37,712 nucleotides of DNA from Janthinobacterium sp. GW458P (GCF_002127585.1 NZ_NEGZ01000022.1:37020-74731); one strand, 5' to 3'. Shown: positions 17,995-27,991, numbered from the stretch's first letter. Notes: a model not told the origin generated them from the letters alone. Made by a program: numbers and translations.

Positions 17995-18393
17995 TCAGGC
18001 GCCGGCTTTTTCCAGCTTCTCGAAAATCTTGTTCAGCTTTTCATCGAGGGTCGCGGCCGTGAACGGCTTGACAACATAACCGCTGGCGCCCGCTTGCGCG
18101 GCGGCAATGATGTTTTCCTTCTTCGCTTCAGCCGTAACCATCAGCACGGGCAGCTTGGCCAGCGCGGGATCGGCGCGGATATGCTGCAGCATCGTCAGGC
18201 CATCCATATTCGGCATGTTCCAGTCCGACACGACGAAATCGAACGATTCCGCGCGCAGCTTGGCCAGGCCCATCACGCCGTCTTCCGCCTCATCGACGTT
18301 GGCATAACCCAGTTCCTTCAACAGATTCCGGACAATGCGGCGCATCGTCGAAAAATCGTCAACGACTAAAAATTTCATCTTTGGATCAGCCAT
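17995..18393 (-). CDS. cheY: Chemotaxis response regulator CheY
   Basis: A 132-residue single receiver domain. D57 in [10 protein letters not shown] is the phosphorylation site, with D12/D13, T87 and K109 in the canonical places, and stretches such as [13 protein letters not shown] and [20 protein letters not shown] almost identical to E. coli CheY. Phospho-CheY binds FliM to change flagellar rotation. Last gene of the minus-strand motility block. Unlike in many betaproteobacteria, no cheZ follows it: the next gene is on the other strand after a terminator. Confidence 0.96.
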   Translation of the reverse strand: MADPKMKFLVVDDFSTMRRIVRNLLKELGYANVDEAEDGVMGLAKLRAESFDFVVSDWNMPNMDGLTMLQHIRADPALAKLPVLMVTAEAKKENIIAAAQAGASGYVVKPFTAATLDEKLNKIFEKLEKAGA

Positions 18394-18432
18394 GAATAAC
18401 TCCGTTGTTTCTGTAGCGGTTTGTTAATAATA

Positions 18433-18468
18433 TCGACATGAATGCCGACATTATGGTCGACACTACGG
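18433..18468. repeat. Three degenerate 12-bp direct repeats upstream of cheY
   Basis: tcgacatgaatg, ccgacattatgg and tcgacactacgg follow each other without gaps, about 40 bp upstream of the cheY start, in the 147-bp gap between cheY and cheB. Regular spacing near one helical turn could allow a regulator to bind several times on one face. No role is established. Confidence 0.45.
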
Positions 18469-18540
18469 CAGCAAGTCGTAGGATAGCATTTTCGTTGCTT
18501 TTAGGCGAACAAACTTGCCTCAGATCATATAAAACGTGGC

Positions 18541-19611
18541 TTACACGCGCAAAGCGCGCATGCCATGCGCAGCCAGGTGGCCCAGCACCATGCCAGGCAA
18601 GGCCGTCAGAGCGCCAACCTCATGCGTGGCACCGATGGCGATCGCCTCGCGCGGCATGCCGAACACGACGCAACTGGCTTCGTCCTGAGCAAAATTATAC
18701 GCTCCTGCGGCCTTCATCTCCAGCATGCCTTGTGCGCCATCCTTGCCCATGCCCGTCAGGATCACGCCGACGGCATTTTTACCTGCCGATTGCGCAGCCG
18801 AACGGAACAGCACGTCCACGGACGGACGGTGGCGGTTGACGGGCTCGCCCTGGTCGATCTTGGTCATGTAGTTGGCGCCGCTGCGCGTCAAGGTCAGGTG
18901 CGAATGACCGGGCGCGATGTAGGCGTGGCCTGGCAGCACGCGTTCGCCGCCGGCCGCTTCCTGCACCGAAATCTTGCACAAGGAATCGAGGCGCCGCGCA
19001 AACGAGCGCGTAAACCCTTCGGGCATGTGCTGCGTAATCAGGATGCCGGGGCAATCGGACGGCATCTGCATGAGGAATTCGCGGATCGCTTCCGTGCCGC
19101 CCGTGGAGGCGCCAACGATGATCAGCTTTTCGCTCGACGTCAATGGACTGCGCAGCGCCGGCAGCGGTGCTGTCGTCTTGTCGCCTGCCGACGGCAGGGT
19201 GCGCGCACGGATGCGCGCCTTGGAGGCCGCGCGGATCTTGTCGGCGATCATGTCCGTGTACTCGCGCATGCCGCTCTGGATCGAAATCTTCGGCTTGGTG
19301 ACGAAATCGACGGCGCCCAGTTCCAGCGCGCGCATGGTGATTTCCGAACCGCGCTCGGTCAGCGACGACACCATCAGCACCGGCATGGGGCGCAAACGCA
19401 TCAGCTTTTCCAGAAAGTCCAGGCCATCCATCTTCGGCATCTCGACGTCCAGGGTCAGCACATCGGGATTGGTCTGCTTGATCATCTCGCGCGCCACCAG
19501 CGGATCGGGCGCCGCGCCCACCACTTCCATGTCGGGCTGGCTGTTCACAATTTCCGTCATCACGCTACGAATCAAGGCCGAATCATCCACGATCAATACT
19601 TTGATCTTCAT
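18541..19611 (-). CDS. cheB: Protein-glutamate methylesterase/deamidase CheB
   Basis: A 356-residue two-domain protein. The receiver domain has the phospho-acceptor D55 ([12 protein letters not shown]). The linker (about 115-160) leads to the methylesterase with catalytic triad S169 (VGASTGG), H195 (TQHMPEGF) and D291 (TGMGKDG). It removes methyl groups from MCP glutamates, and deamidates glutamines, when phosphorylated by CheA. It follows cheR and cheD in the transcript. Confidence 0.96.
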   Translation of the reverse strand: MKIKVLIVDDSALIRSVMTEIVNSQPDMEVVGAAPDPLVAREMIKQTNPDVLTLDVEMPKMDGLDFLEKLMRLRPMPVLMVSSLTERGSEITMRALELGAVDFVTKPKISIQSGMREYTDMIADKIRAASKARIRARTLPSAGDKTTAPLPALRSPLTSSEKLIIVGASTGGTEAIREFLMQMPSDCPGILITQHMPEGFTRSFARRLDSLCKISVQEAAGGERVLPGHAYIAPGHSHLTLTRSGANYMTKIDQGEPVNRHRPSVDVLFRSAAQSAGKNAVGVILTGMGKDGAQGMLEMKAAGAYNFAQDEASCVVFGMPREAIAIGATHEVGALTALPGMVLGHLAAHGMRALRV

Positions 19612-19720
19612 ATCTATCCTTCCAGGCCTTGCGGCCCTTATTCTTTATTAAACCAGTACACCTGAAAAACCGCCGCCGGCGCGCAATGCGCGACGCGCAG
19701 CAGGTTTGGTCCGGTGTTTT

Positions 19721-20329
19721 TTAAAACAGCTCAATCTCTCCGCCGACCGGGGCGACCTTGAGACGGCTTGCGTAATCGAGTTCGCGGCGTACCAGCGTGT
19801 CGTTATGCGTCTGCATCAGCTTTTTCACCAGCACCTTGCCGCTGCGCGGGAAGAAGTACACCTTGCGCGGGTGGATGTCGTTGAGGTCTTCAGCCACCAC
19901 GCGCATCTTTTCCGCCTTCAGGTAGTTGATGACGAAAGCCGCATTGCGCTCGCCGACGTTGATCGCCGTGAAGCCGCGTAGTACGGCGCCGCCGCCGAAC
20001 ACCTTCGCTTCCATGTTCTCGCGCCGCGCTCCCGCCTTCAGCAGATCATTGATCAATATCTCCATGGCGTAAGTGCCATAGCGCATCGATGCAGAGATCG
20101 GGCTGTTGGTGTCGCTGCCGCCGTCGGGCAGCATGAAGTGATTCATGCCGCCCAGGCCCGTGACACGGTCGCGGATGCAGGCCGATACGCAGGAGCCCAG
20201 CACGGTGACGATCAGCATGTCCTTGTTGGTGAAATAATACTCCCCAGGCAGGATCTTGGCTGCATCACAATTGAACGTCCGGTCGTAATAGACGTTAGTG
20301 GCGAATTGCTCTTTGGATTCCAGGCTCAT
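19721..20329 (-). CDS. cheD: Chemoreceptor glutamine deamidase CheD
   Basis: A 202-residue CheD. The catalytic cysteine is C47 in LGSCVSAC and the histidine is H64 in [17 protein letters not shown] and [10 protein letters not shown] are also family features. It deamidates glutamines on MCPs and in some bacteria binds a CheY-phosphate phosphatase. Its last residues, GGEIELF, match the end of the CheZ-like protein at 26418 (GDIELF). It starts 9 bp after the cheR stop, so translation is likely coupled. Confidence 0.94.
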   Translation of the reverse strand: MSLESKEQFATNVYYDRTFNCDAAKILPGEYYFTNKDMLIVTVLGSCVSACIRDRVTGLGGMNHFMLPDGGSDTNSPISASMRYGTYAMEILINDLLKAGARRENMEAKVFGGGAVLRGFTAINVGERNAAFVINYLKAEKMRVVAEDLNDIHPRKVYFFPRSGKVLVKKLMQTHNDTLVRRELDYASRLKVAPVGGEIELF

Positions 20330-20338
20330 ATTTCACTC

Positions 20339-21211
20339 TCATGTACGATGCGACGATGCCTTGGGTGCGCTGCCCCGAGGCTGATCGAGCTCATAGACTG
20401 TTTTACCGCGCAGCTTCAATGAATCCGACACGTACAGAAAATTCTCCGAATGGCCCGCAAACAGCAGGGCATCCGGCTTCATCAACGGCACAAAGCGGGA
20501 CAGAATCTTGCGCTGCGTCGCCTTGTCAAAATAAATCATCACGTTACGGCAGAAGATGACGTCGAACTGACCCGTCACGGGCCAGCTGTCGGCCAGCAGG
20601 TTGAGCGGCTTGAAGGTGATCATCTGGCGCAGTTCCGGGCGTACCCGCACCTGTCCCTCGCGATCGCCCTTGCCGCGCAAGAAAAAGCGCCGCGCACGGT
20701 CGGCCGGCATCTTGTCGAGCCGGTCCAGGTTATAGACGCCATTGGCGGCCGTGGCCAGCACGTTGGTGTCGATATCGGTAGCGACGATGGTCACCGGCGG
20801 CGTGAGCGTATTGAACGCCTCGCACACCGTCATGGCGATCGAATACGGCTCCTCGCCGGTGGAACTGGCCGAACACCAGATGGTGATCGGCCCGCTCAGT
20901 TTTTTCACGTGCTCGGCGAGCAGCGGGAAGTGATGCGCCTCACGGAAGAACGACGTCAGGTTCGTCGTCAGCGCATTCGTGAAGGCTTCCCACTCGTCGC
21001 CCATGCGGCCCGCTTCCAGGTCGTCCAGATAACGGACGAACGAGGAAATGCCGGTCGCGCGCAGGCGCCGCGCCAGGCGGCTGTACACCATTTCCTGCTT
21101 GCTGTCGGCCAGCGCAATGCCGGCCCGCTTGTAAATCATGGCACGGACCCGTTCGAAGTCCTTGCCCGTGAAGTCAAACTCCTTGACCGAATCCGTTTTA
21201 GTTTGCGGCAT
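20339..21211 (-). CDS. cheR: Chemotaxis protein methyltransferase CheR
   Basis: A 290-residue S-adenosylmethionine-dependent methyltransferase that methylates glutamates on chemoreceptors. The N-terminal helical domain (to about 75) is followed by TNLTSFFREAHHFPLL and the SAM-binding IWCSASSTGEEPYSIAM (111-127), then DVIFCRNVMIYFDKATQ and FAGHSEN. The neighbouring MCP carries a C-terminal WEEF-type pentapeptide that should tether CheR. Confidence 0.96.
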   Translation of the reverse strand: MPQTKTDSVKEFDFTGKDFERVRAMIYKRAGIALADSKQEMVYSRLARRLRATGISSFVRYLDDLEAGRMGDEWEAFTNALTTNLTSFFREAHHFPLLAEHVKKLSGPITIWCSASSTGEEPYSIAMTVCEAFNTLTPPVTIVATDIDTNVLATAANGVYNLDRLDKMPADRARRFFLRGKGDREGQVRVRPELRQMITFKPLNLLADSWPVTGQFDVIFCRNVMIYFDKATQRKILSRFVPLMKPDALLFAGHSENFLYVSDSLKLRGKTVYELDQPRGSAPKASSHRT

Positions 21212-21282
21212 TTTGTTTTTACCTCTCTATGACTACTCTGACCAATGCCTTTGCAAGTATAACTAGCGGGACCGGGTTGGCG

Positions 21283-22998
21283 TCAGAACTCTTCCCAATC
21301 GTCGCCGCTGGCTGCCGCCAGCTTTTTGGCGGGCGGTGGCGCCGTCTTGTATTCCGACTTCGCCACAGCCACGCGCGCCACTGGCGCCTTCGCCGCAGGA
21401 ACAGCGGCCCGCACCGGCATGACCGGCGCACGGACGGCAGGCGCCATCTGTTCGCCGCCCAGCTTGAAGATGCTGACCGCATCGGCCAGCTTTTGCGCCT
21501 GGTCCTGCATGCTTTCGGCGGCCGCTGCCGCTTCTTCCACCAGCGCCGCATTCTGCTGCGTCATCTGGTCCATCTGCGCGATGGCCTGGTTTACTTCCTC
21601 GATCCCATGGCTCTGCTCCTGCGTCGCCGCCGTGATCTCGCCCATGATATCGGCCACCTGGCGGATCGACGTGACGATCAGCCCCATGGTCTGGCCCGCC
21701 TCGTCCACCAGGCGACTGCCCGCGTCGACCTTGTCGACCGAGTCGCCGATCAGGCCCTTGATCTCTTTGGCTGCGCCAGCGGACCTTTGGGCAAGATTAC
21801 GCACTTCCGACGCCACCACCGCAAAACCGCGCCCCTGCTCGCCCGCCCGCGCCGCCTCGACGGCCGCATTCAAGGCCAGGATATTCGTCTGGAACGCAAT
21901 GCCGTCAATGACCCCGATGATATCGACGATCTTGCGCGAACTGTCCTTGATCGAACCCATGGTATTGACCACCTGCGCCACCACGCTGCCGCCCTGCTCG
22001 GCCACCGACGATGCCGACACGGCCAATTGATTGGCCTGGCGCGCATTGTCCGCGTTCTGCTTCACGGTCGAGGTCAGCTCCTCCATCGACGACGCCGTCT
22101 CTTCGAGCGAACTGGCCTGCGTTTCCGTGCGCGCCGACAGGTCGGCATTGCCGCTGGCGATCTCGCGCGAAGCGATGGTGATGGTTTCCGTGCCGCTGCG
22201 CACGTCGCTGACAGTCTTCACCAGGCTGTCGTTCATATCCTTCAGTGCCCGCTGCAGCGCGCTCGTTTCATCCTTGCCTTCGACCACCACGTGCGACGTC
22301 AGCTCGCCCGCCGCCACCTTCTGTGCCACGGCCAGGGCCCCCGACAGCGGCACCGTGATCGAGCGCGTGATGAAGACGGCGCACCAGGCGCCAAGCGCCA
22401 ACGCCACACCGCCCAGGACCAGCAATACCGTCATCAGGCGCGCATCGGCCGCCAGCGAGCCATCCATGAAGCTTTGCTGCGCCACATGCTGCAATTCCAG
22501 CAGCTTGTTGATGTCGGCCAGGGTCTTGCGGTTCAGCGGATCGATGCGCGTGGCAATCACCTTGGCCGCACCCTCGCTGTTAAACGCCAGCACCTGCCCC
22601 ATCGCCTCCTTGAAGGCCGCATCGACTTCGCCGTCGACCTTGGCAATATCGGCCAGCAGCGCTTTCTCGCTGCCGGACAAGCCCAGGGTGGCCAGCTTGT
22701 CGCGCGCGCCGTCATACAATTTGCGGTGCTGGCGCACCTTGCCCTCCTCTGCCTGCATCAGGGCCACGTCGCCCTGCAAGCCGATATTGCGCATGGCGAT
22801 GCCGGTTTCCAGCATCGCGCTCTTCATCAGCGATGCCTGCGTGTTTTTCTCGCCTGCCAGCGCCAGGCCATCCAGCAGCTCCGCCTTGTTACGGTAATTC
22901 AGGGCGTTGGCCGCCACGACGACCACCACCAGAATGAGCAAAATGCTGCCAAAAGCATATCCCAGCCGCGTGCCTATCTTAAAATCGCGCAAACTCAT
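21283..22998 (-). CDS. Methyl-accepting chemotaxis protein
   Basis: A 571-residue chemoreceptor. TM1 is about 13-31, the periplasmic four-helix-bundle ligand domain about 32-188, TM2 about 189-210, then HAMP, and the coiled-coil signalling domain with tip IDGIAFQTNILALNAAVEAARAG split here as GIAFQTNILALN and EAARAGEQGRGFAVVA. The C-terminus ends DDWEEF, like the NWETF tether of E. coli Tsr/Tar that recruits CheR and CheB. ATG 22998 is preceded by GGAG at proper spacing; an in-frame TTG 12 bp upstream overlaps that site and is less likely. Ligand unknown. Confidence 0.95.
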   Translation of the reverse strand: MSLRDFKIGTRLGYAFGSILLILVVVVVAANALNYRNKAELLDGLALAGEKNTQASLMKSAMLETGIAMRNIGLQGDVALMQAEEGKVRQHRKLYDGARDKLATLGLSGSEKALLADIAKVDGEVDAAFKEAMGQVLAFNSEGAAKVIATRIDPLNRKTLADINKLLELQHVAQQSFMDGSLAADARLMTVLLVLGGVALALGAWCAVFITRSITVPLSGALAVAQKVAAGELTSHVVVEGKDETSALQRALKDMNDSLVKTVSDVRSGTETITIASREIASGNADLSARTETQASSLEETASSMEELTSTVKQNADNARQANQLAVSASSVAEQGGSVVAQVVNTMGSIKDSSRKIVDIIGVIDGIAFQTNILALNAAVEAARAGEQGRGFAVVASEVRNLAQRSAGAAKEIKGLIGDSVDKVDAGSRLVDEAGQTMGLIVTSIRQVADIMGEITAATQEQSHGIEEVNQAIAQMDQMTQQNAALVEEAAAAAESMQDQAQKLADAVSIFKLGGEQMAPAVRAPVMPVRAAVPAAKAPVARVAVAKSEYKTAPPPAKKLAAASGDDWEEF

Positions 22999-23147
22999 TA
23001 CAGTCTCCAATATAGATGTGTGAACGGCGCGCGCTCAACCAAACGGCGCCGTATTGTGGCCAGGCCTCTGTCGGACCTTGCAGCCTGCCGGCGCGCCTCT
23101 GGTCACGCCGGTACATGCATATCTGTAGTGATACTTGCGGTAAAACT

Positions 23148-23166
23148 GCGGCGCCCCTGGCGCCGC
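23148..23166 (-). terminator. Hairpin between cheW and the MCP gene
   Basis: GCGGCGCC and GGCGCCGC are perfect 8-bp arms around three bases, followed on the minus strand by AGTTTTACC. It starts ten bases past the cheW stop codon. It probably reduces read-through from motA-cheW into the MCP-cheR-cheD-cheB part. Confidence 0.65.
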
Positions 23167-23175
23167 CTGCCGGCC

Positions 23176-23682
23176 TTACGCCGCCAGCTTGTCGATCAGG
23201 CCCATCTCGCTGCTCGACATCAGCTTGTCGATGTCGACCAGGATCAGCATACGCTCATCGATGGTTCCCAGGCCGATCATGTAGTCGGTCGAGAACGCGG
23301 TGCCCATTTCCGGCGCCGGCTTCACCTGTTCCGGCGTCAAGGTGGTCACGTCCGACACGCTGTCGACCACCATGCCGACGATGCGTCCGCCGATATTCAG
23401 GATGATCACCACCGTGAACTGGTCGTACACGGGCGTGCCCAGGTTGAACTTGATGCGCATGTCGACCACGGGAATGATGATGCCGCGCAGGTTGATCACG
23501 CCCTTGATGAACTCAGGCGCGTTGGCGATGCGGGTCACCGCTTCATAGCCGCGGATTTCCTGCACTTTCAGGATATCGATGCCGTACTCTTCGGAGCCCA
23601 GGGTAAAGGCCAGGAATTCACGGCCGGCGATATCCTTGCCGTCGCCAGGTTTGCTGCCGGATGTTTGTTGAGTATCTGACAT
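23176..23682 (-). CDS. cheW: Chemotaxis adaptor protein CheW
   Basis: A 168-residue Che[28 protein letters not shown], then [23 protein letters not shown], the SH3-like fold signatures. It couples CheA to receptors in the polar array. It lies 17 bp after cheA, in the same operon. Confidence 0.96.
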   Translation of the reverse strand: MSDTQQTSGSKPGDGKDIAGREFLAFTLGSEEYGIDILKVQEIRGYEAVTRIANAPEFIKGVINLRGIIIPVVDMRIKFNLGTPVYDQFTVVIILNIGGRIVGMVVDSVSDVTTLTPEQVKPAPEMGTAFSTDYMIGLGTIDERMLILVDIDKLMSSSEMGLIDKLAA

Positions 23683-23699
23683 GATGAATTTCCTATCTG

Positions 23700-25925
23700 T
23701 TATTTATCTATCTGTGTTGCGAAAAGGGACTCGTCAGCCAGCTGACGAGAAGAACGGATCAGGGCTGCGACGTCAAGAATCAGCGACACGCCGCCATCGC
23801 CCAGGATGGTGGCGCCGGAAATACCCACCACCTTGCGGTAATTCGATTCAAGGTTTTTCACCACGACCTGCTGCTGCCCCACCAGATCGTCGACAAACAG
23901 GGCCGCCTTGCGCCCTTCCGTCTCGAGGATCACGCAGATGCCTTCGGACGGGCTGGTAAAGCGCGGCGCGATGTCGAACATCTGGTACAGCGGGATCAAA
24001 GGCAGGTATTCGCCGCGCACCTTCACCACCTGGCCTTTGCCACTGATGTCCTTGACATCCTCAACGGCTGGCTGCAGCGATTCGATGACAAAGCCCAGCG
24101 GTAAAATATACACCTCATCGCCGACGCGGATCGACATGCCGTCCAGGATGGCCAGGGTCAGGGGCAACGAGATGGAAATCGTCGTGCCGAAGCCTTTCGC
24201 CGAGCGGATGTCGACGACGCCGCCCATGGCGCTGATATTGCGCTTGACGACATCCATGCCCACGCCACGGCCCGACACGTCGGTGACCGCCTCAGCGGTG
24301 GAAAAGCCGGGCGCGAAGATCAGCTGCCACACCTCGGCGTCGCTCATCGTTTCCGCTACGTCCAGCCCCTGCTGCATGGCCTTGGCCAGGATGCGCTCGC
24401 GGTTCAGGCCAGCGCCGTCATCGGACACTTCAATGATGATATTGCCGCCCTGGTGGCTGGCCGACAGGAACAGCCGGCCCGCTTCCGTCTTGCCGGCGGC
24501 GACGCGGGCGGCCGGCATTTCCACGCCATGGTCGATGCTGTTGCGCACCAGGTGCGTCAACGGATCGACGATGCGCTCGATGAGGCCCTTGTCCAGCTCC
24601 GTGGCCGCGCCATTCGTGATGAAATCGACCTTCTTGCCCAGTTTGGTGGCCAGGTCGCGCACCATGCGCGGGAAGCGCGAGAAGACGAAATCCATCGGCA
24701 TCATGCGGATCGACATCACCGCTTCCTGCAGGTCGCGCGTGTTGCGCGTCAGGTGACTGACGCTGTCGAGCAGTTTTTCATGCAGCATCGGATCAAGCGC
24801 GCTGGCGCGCTGCTCGATCATCGCCTGCGTGATCACCAGTTCGCCCACCAGATTGATCAACTGGTCGACCTTTTCGATCGATACGCGGATCGACGACGAT
24901 TCGGCGCCGGCCTTGTCGCCCTCTTTCTTCGACGGTTTCTTGTCCTGCTCCACTTCTGCCACGGCGTGCACCACGGCTTGCACGGCGGCCGCGCCGGTGG
25001 AGGCGCCAGCCTTGGCGGCGTCGGCGCGAATCTGTTCGAGCGGCTGGAAGAAGCCGTAGCCGCGCTGGGCATCGCTTTGCTCGCCCTGCGCCGCGGCGCG
25101 GATTTCCTCGATCGGCTGGAAGAAGCCATAGCCGGGGTCCGCTTCGGCTTTCGCCGCCGCGGGCGAACCAGGCAAGGGGTCGAAGAAGCCGTAGCCCTGC
25201 GCCTTTTCCTGCGCCGCGCGAGCCGCCTCGGCCTCGCCTGGCGCCAGTGGTGGCGCCTGCGTGATGACCATGTCGTCGGGATTGAGTACGAACGAGCAGA
25301 TGGCCAGGATATCGTCCAGGCTTTCATGCGTCGTCACTTCCAGCACCTTGCGCGCGTCAGGCAGCGTCGACACCGCCACGTCGCCCAGCAGGCCCAGTTC
25401 AGCCGCCAGCGCATCGACTTCGCGCTGCTCCATGGCCGGCAGCTCCAGGCGGAAGCGCTGGCCGCCGGCATGGCTGACGGTTTCCTTGTCGGCAGTATGG
25501 AATGCCGGCGCGACGGGCGTGAGCGCCGCCACGGGCACGTCCTGCGAGAACGACTGCAGCATCATGCGCACATTGGCCACGGCGTCCTGGTCGACGGCGC
25601 TGCCCAGGCGATGGCCGTCGAGCTGCATCTTGAGAATGTCCTTGGCGGCCAAAAAGGCGTCGACGTGTTCGGCCGTCAGGGCCATCTGGCCCTGGCGGAT
25701 GCGGTCGAGCAGCGACTCGAGGATGTGCGTCACCTCGCTCATGTCGGATAGGCCGAACGTCGACGCGCCGCCCTTGATCGAATGGGCGGTGCGGAAAATC
25801 GCATTCAGGTCTTCGGCGTCCGGCGCCGCAATATCGACGGCCAGCAGCAGCCGTTCCTTTTCAGCCAGCAGTTCCTCGGCCTCATCGAAAAAGACCTGGA
25901 AAAACTGGCTAATATCGATGGTCAT
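23700..25925 (-). CDS. cheA: Chemotaxis histidine kinase CheA
   Basis: A 741-residue CheA. P1 (HPt) has the phosphorylated H48 in [14 protein letters not shown]2-like region lies about 155-225, then a low-complexity linker with three GYGFF repeats (residues 244, 265, 289). P3 dimerisation starts near 345 ([20 protein letters not shown]); P4 ATPase has [21 protein letters not shown] and [10 protein letters not shown]5 is the CheW-like end. It passes phosphate from ATP to CheY and CheB according to receptor state. The linker repeats are the unusual part. Confidence 0.96.
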   Translation of the reverse strand: MTIDISQFFQVFFDEAEELLAEKERLLLAVDIAAPDAEDLNAIFRTAHSIKGGASTFGLSDMSEVTHILESLLDRIRQGQMALTAEHVDAFLAAKDILKMQLDGHRLGSAVDQDAVANVRMMLQSFSQDVPVAALTPVAPAFHTADKETVSHAGGQRFRLELPAMEQREVDALAAELGLLGDVAVSTLPDARKVLEVTTHESLDDILAICSFVLNPDDMVITQAPPLAPGEAEAARAAQEKAQGYGFFDPLPGSPAAAKAEADPGYGFFQPIEEIRAAAQGEQSDAQRGYGFFQPLEQIRADAAKAGASTGAAAVQAVVHAVAEVEQDKKPSKKEGDKAGAESSSIRVSIEKVDQLINLVGELVITQAMIEQRASALDPMLHEKLLDSVSHLTRNTRDLQEAVMSIRMMPMDFVFSRFPRMVRDLATKLGKKVDFITNGAATELDKGLIERIVDPLTHLVRNSIDHGVEMPAARVAAGKTEAGRLFLSASHQGGNIIIEVSDDGAGLNRERILAKAMQQGLDVAETMSDAEVWQLIFAPGFSTAEAVTDVSGRGVGMDVVKRNISAMGGVVDIRSAKGFGTTISISLPLTLAILDGMSIRVGDEVYILPLGFVIESLQPAVEDVKDISGKGQVVKVRGEYLPLIPLYQMFDIAPRFTSPSEGICVILETEGRKAALFVDDLVGQQQVVVKNLESNYRKVVGISGATILGDGGVSLILDVAALIRSSRQLADESLFATQIDK
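25026..25196 (-). repeat. Three GYGFF(D/Q)P repeats in the CheA linker
   Basis: Within cheA, residues 244-300 contain [23 protein letters not shown] and [15 protein letters not shown] at intervals of 21 and 24 residues, separated by Ala/Glu/Asp-rich spacers. The aromatic motif is conserved across units while spacers differ, which suggests selection for a short linear binding motif. Confidence 0.85.
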
Positions 25926-25968
25926 AGGGTGACTCCGTCAATTGCATCGTTACGCTCCGCGGCTGGCA

Positions 25969-26334
25969 TCAGCCGATCACCTTCTTGACCACCTCGATCA
26001 GGCGTTGCGGATCGAACGGTTTGACCAGCCAGCCATTGGCACCGGCGGCACGTCCCTTCGACTTCATTTCGTCCGACGACTCGGTCGTCAGCATCAGGAT
26101 AGGCACCTTCTGGTAGGTCGGCAGCTCGCGCAGCAGCTTGATCAACTCCAGGCCGTCCATGCGCGGCATGTTCTGGTCGGTCAGCACCAGGTCCACGGTT
26201 TGCAGCTTGGCTTTTTCCAGTCCGTCCTGGCCGTCAACGGCCTCCACTACCTGGTAACCGGCGGCTTTCAGACTGAACGCCACCATCTGGCGCAATGAGC
26301 TGGAATCGTCCACTGCAAGTATCGTTTTGGCCAT
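25969..26334 (-). CDS. CheY-like response regulator
   Basis: A 121-residue receiver domain: D9/D10, phospho-acceptor D53 in LTDQNMPRMDG, T83/T84 and K105 (WLVKPF). It differs from the second CheY at 17995, which is nearly E. coli-like; here the sequence is closer to the CheY/PilH-type regulators placed in front of cheA in betaproteobacteria. It could act as an alternative output or a phosphate sink. ATG 26334 has GGGAG six bases upstream; an in-frame GTG at 26346 overlaps that site and is rejected. Confidence 0.9.
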   Translation of the reverse strand: MAKTILAVDDSSSLRQMVAFSLKAAGYQVVEAVDGQDGLEKAKLQTVDLVLTDQNMPRMDGLELIKLLRELPTYQKVPILMLTTESSDEMKSKGRAAGANGWLVKPFDPQRLIEVVKKVIG

Positions 26335-26417
26335 CTTTGCTCCCACTTATTCCGGGCATCCTGCCCGAGTATTTGATTAATCAATCCATGTAACCGCAAG
26401 CGTTCCGCATCCTCATG

Positions 26418-26966
26418 CTAGAACAGCTCGATGTCGCCGCTTTCCAAATGCTGTTGACTGACAGCCTTGCGCAGCACGCTGCGCAACTCCAGGCTTTGAA
26501 TCGCCAGCGCCATGCTGACCCGCCCCAGCAAGGCGACAATTTCTTCGTTGTCGCTTTCCGGCAGCATTTCAGCGCCGTGCGACCCCAGGGTACCGAGAAA
26601 CTCGCGCAAGCCCGTCACCCGTTTCAGGGTGCGCTCGATCAGCTGGCTCGTCATGTCCTGAAACTGCATGCTGGTGATGGCCGCGTTCACGTAGCCGCCC
26701 ACCTCGTCCTGCAGCGCCAGCAATTTTTCCCGCTGCTCTTCTGCCGGCACGCCGCCTTCCAGCAGCAGGGCGATGGTGTCTTGCTGCGCCGCGACGGCCG
26801 CATGGATGGCCATGAAATTGAAGGACAGCTTCTCAATCGCCTCTTCCAGCAAGATGCCAGTCTGCACCAGGTCGGTTTCTACCTCCGTCAAGTGCTTGCG
26901 GCCATGGTCCGACACGCCAGACAGCAGGCGCTTTACATGCGAGCCAAGTATTTTCTTTCTTGTCAT
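26418..26966 (-). CDS. CheZ-like chemotaxis protein
   Basis: A 182-residue, mostly helical protein with little overall resemblance to E. coli CheZ, but with MQFQDMTSQLIERTLKRV at about residues 100-117. This matches the CheZ active-site helix (FQDLTGQVIKR in E. coli): D104 and Q108 correspond to the catalytic D143/Q147 pair that positions water for CheY-phosphate hydrolysis. The C-terminus, GDIELF, would be the CheY-docking peptide by position. It lies between motB and a cheY-like gene, and no other cheZ is visible in the cluster. A different role is possible. Confidence 0.65.
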   Translation of the reverse strand: MTRKKILGSHVKRLLSGVSDHGRKHLTEVETDLVQTGILLEEAIEKLSFNFMAIHAAVAAQQDTIALLLEGGVPAEEQREKLLALQDEVGGYVNAAITSMQFQDMTSQLIERTLKRVTGLREFLGTLGSHGAEMLPESDNEEIVALLGRVSMALAIQSLELRSVLRKAVSQQHLESGDIELF

Positions 26967-27013
26967 AAAGGTCTCATTGTTTCAATACACCACGCGCTGA
27001 CCAGCCATGCGCG

Positions 27014-27991
27014 CTATTTTTTTGCCGCAGCCGGGCCGTGAGCGGCCGCCGCGGGGGGCGGCGCGCCGGCCGCCAGCCCGGAGGCGACTGCGGCACTGGC
27101 CGCATCGGTCACCGGCAACTCGATCGCCGAACCATCGCGCAGGACGTTTTCCTCCGTGCGCTTGTTCATGACGATGATGCTGATGCGCCGGTTGATCGGG
27201 TTGAACGGGTCCAGCTTGTCCAGGTGGGCGGCCGAGCCGAGTCCCACGACGCGCAATACCTTGTCTTCATTCATGCCGCCGATAACCAGTTCGCGCCGCG
27301 ACGCATTCGCGCGGTCGGCCGACAGCTCCCAGTTGCTGTAGCCGGCATCGCTCATGTAAGGCGTCGAATCCGTATGGCCTGACAGGCCGATGCGGTTTGG
27401 CACCTCGTTGAGCACAAAGCCGATGGCGTGCAGGATTTCCTTGGTGTACGGTTGCAGATTGGCGTTGGCCAGCGCGAACATGGGGCGGTTCTGCTCGTCG
27501 ACAATCTGGATGCGCAAGCCTTCGCTGGTGATATCGAGCAGCAGCTGGTTCTTGTATTTTTTCAGCAGCGGATTGGCGTCGATGGTCGCCTCGATGCGCG
27601 CTTTCAGCGCCTGCAGGCGCCGGCCTTCCTCGCGCTCGAGCGCGGCCTTGGCCGAATTGAGGTCGAAGGATTTGCGCTGCTGCTCTTCCTGCGCCTTGCG
27701 CACCTGGCCGTCCTGGCGCGACAGATCCTGGCCGCCGCCCTGGATCACGGAATTGCTCTCGCCGCTGCCGGAGCCGCCGGCCATCGCCACCTTCAGCGGC
27801 GTCTTGAAGAATTCGGAGATGCCGTTCAAGTCGCCCTTCGAGGTCGAGCCCAGCAGCCACATCAGAAGGAAGAAGGCCATCATGGCCGTGACAAAGTCGG
27901 CATAGGCGATTTTCCACGCCCCGCCATGGTGCCCGCCAGCCGTCTTCTTGATGCGCTTGACGATAATCGGGCGCATGCCTTCATCGGCCAT
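27014..27991 (-). CDS. motB: Flagellar stator protein MotB
   Basis: A 325-residue inner-membrane protein. The single TM contains the proton-binding D32 in YADFVTAMMAFFLLMWLLG. A plug/linker with a Glu/Gln-rich helix follows, and then the OmpA-like peptidoglycan-binding domain (about 155-275: IGLSGHTDSTPY, NWELSADRANASRREL, NRRISIIVMNK). The end is Ala/Pro-rich. With MotA it forms the proton-driven torque unit. ATG 27991 has a GGGGAA ribosome-binding site. Confidence 0.96.
   Translation of the reverse strand: MADEGMRPIIVKRIKKTAGGHHGGAWKIAYADFVTAMMAFFLLMWLLGSTSKGDLNGISEFFKTPLKVAMAGGSGSGESNSVIQGGGQDLSRQDGQVRKAQEEQQRKSFDLNSAKAALEREEGRRLQALKARIEATIDANPLLKKYKNQLLLDITSEGLRIQIVDEQNRPMFALANANLQPYTKEILHAIGFVLNEVPNRIGLSGHTDSTPYMSDAGYSNWELSADRANASRRELVIGGMNEDKVLRVVGLGSAAHLDKLDPFNPINRRISIIVMNKRTEENVLRDGSAIELPVTDAASAAVASGLAAGAPPPAAAAHGPAAAKK

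Noticed and set aside
18394..18540. A FliA (sigma28) promoter before cheY
   Set aside because: CTAAAA and GCTATCC occur on the minus strand, but the spacing is about 12, not 15, and the -10 match is poor.
21229..23679. An 816-residue plus-strand reading frame opposite the MCP and cheW
   Set aside because: Antisense shadow; the minus-strand genes carry clear domains and catalytic residues.
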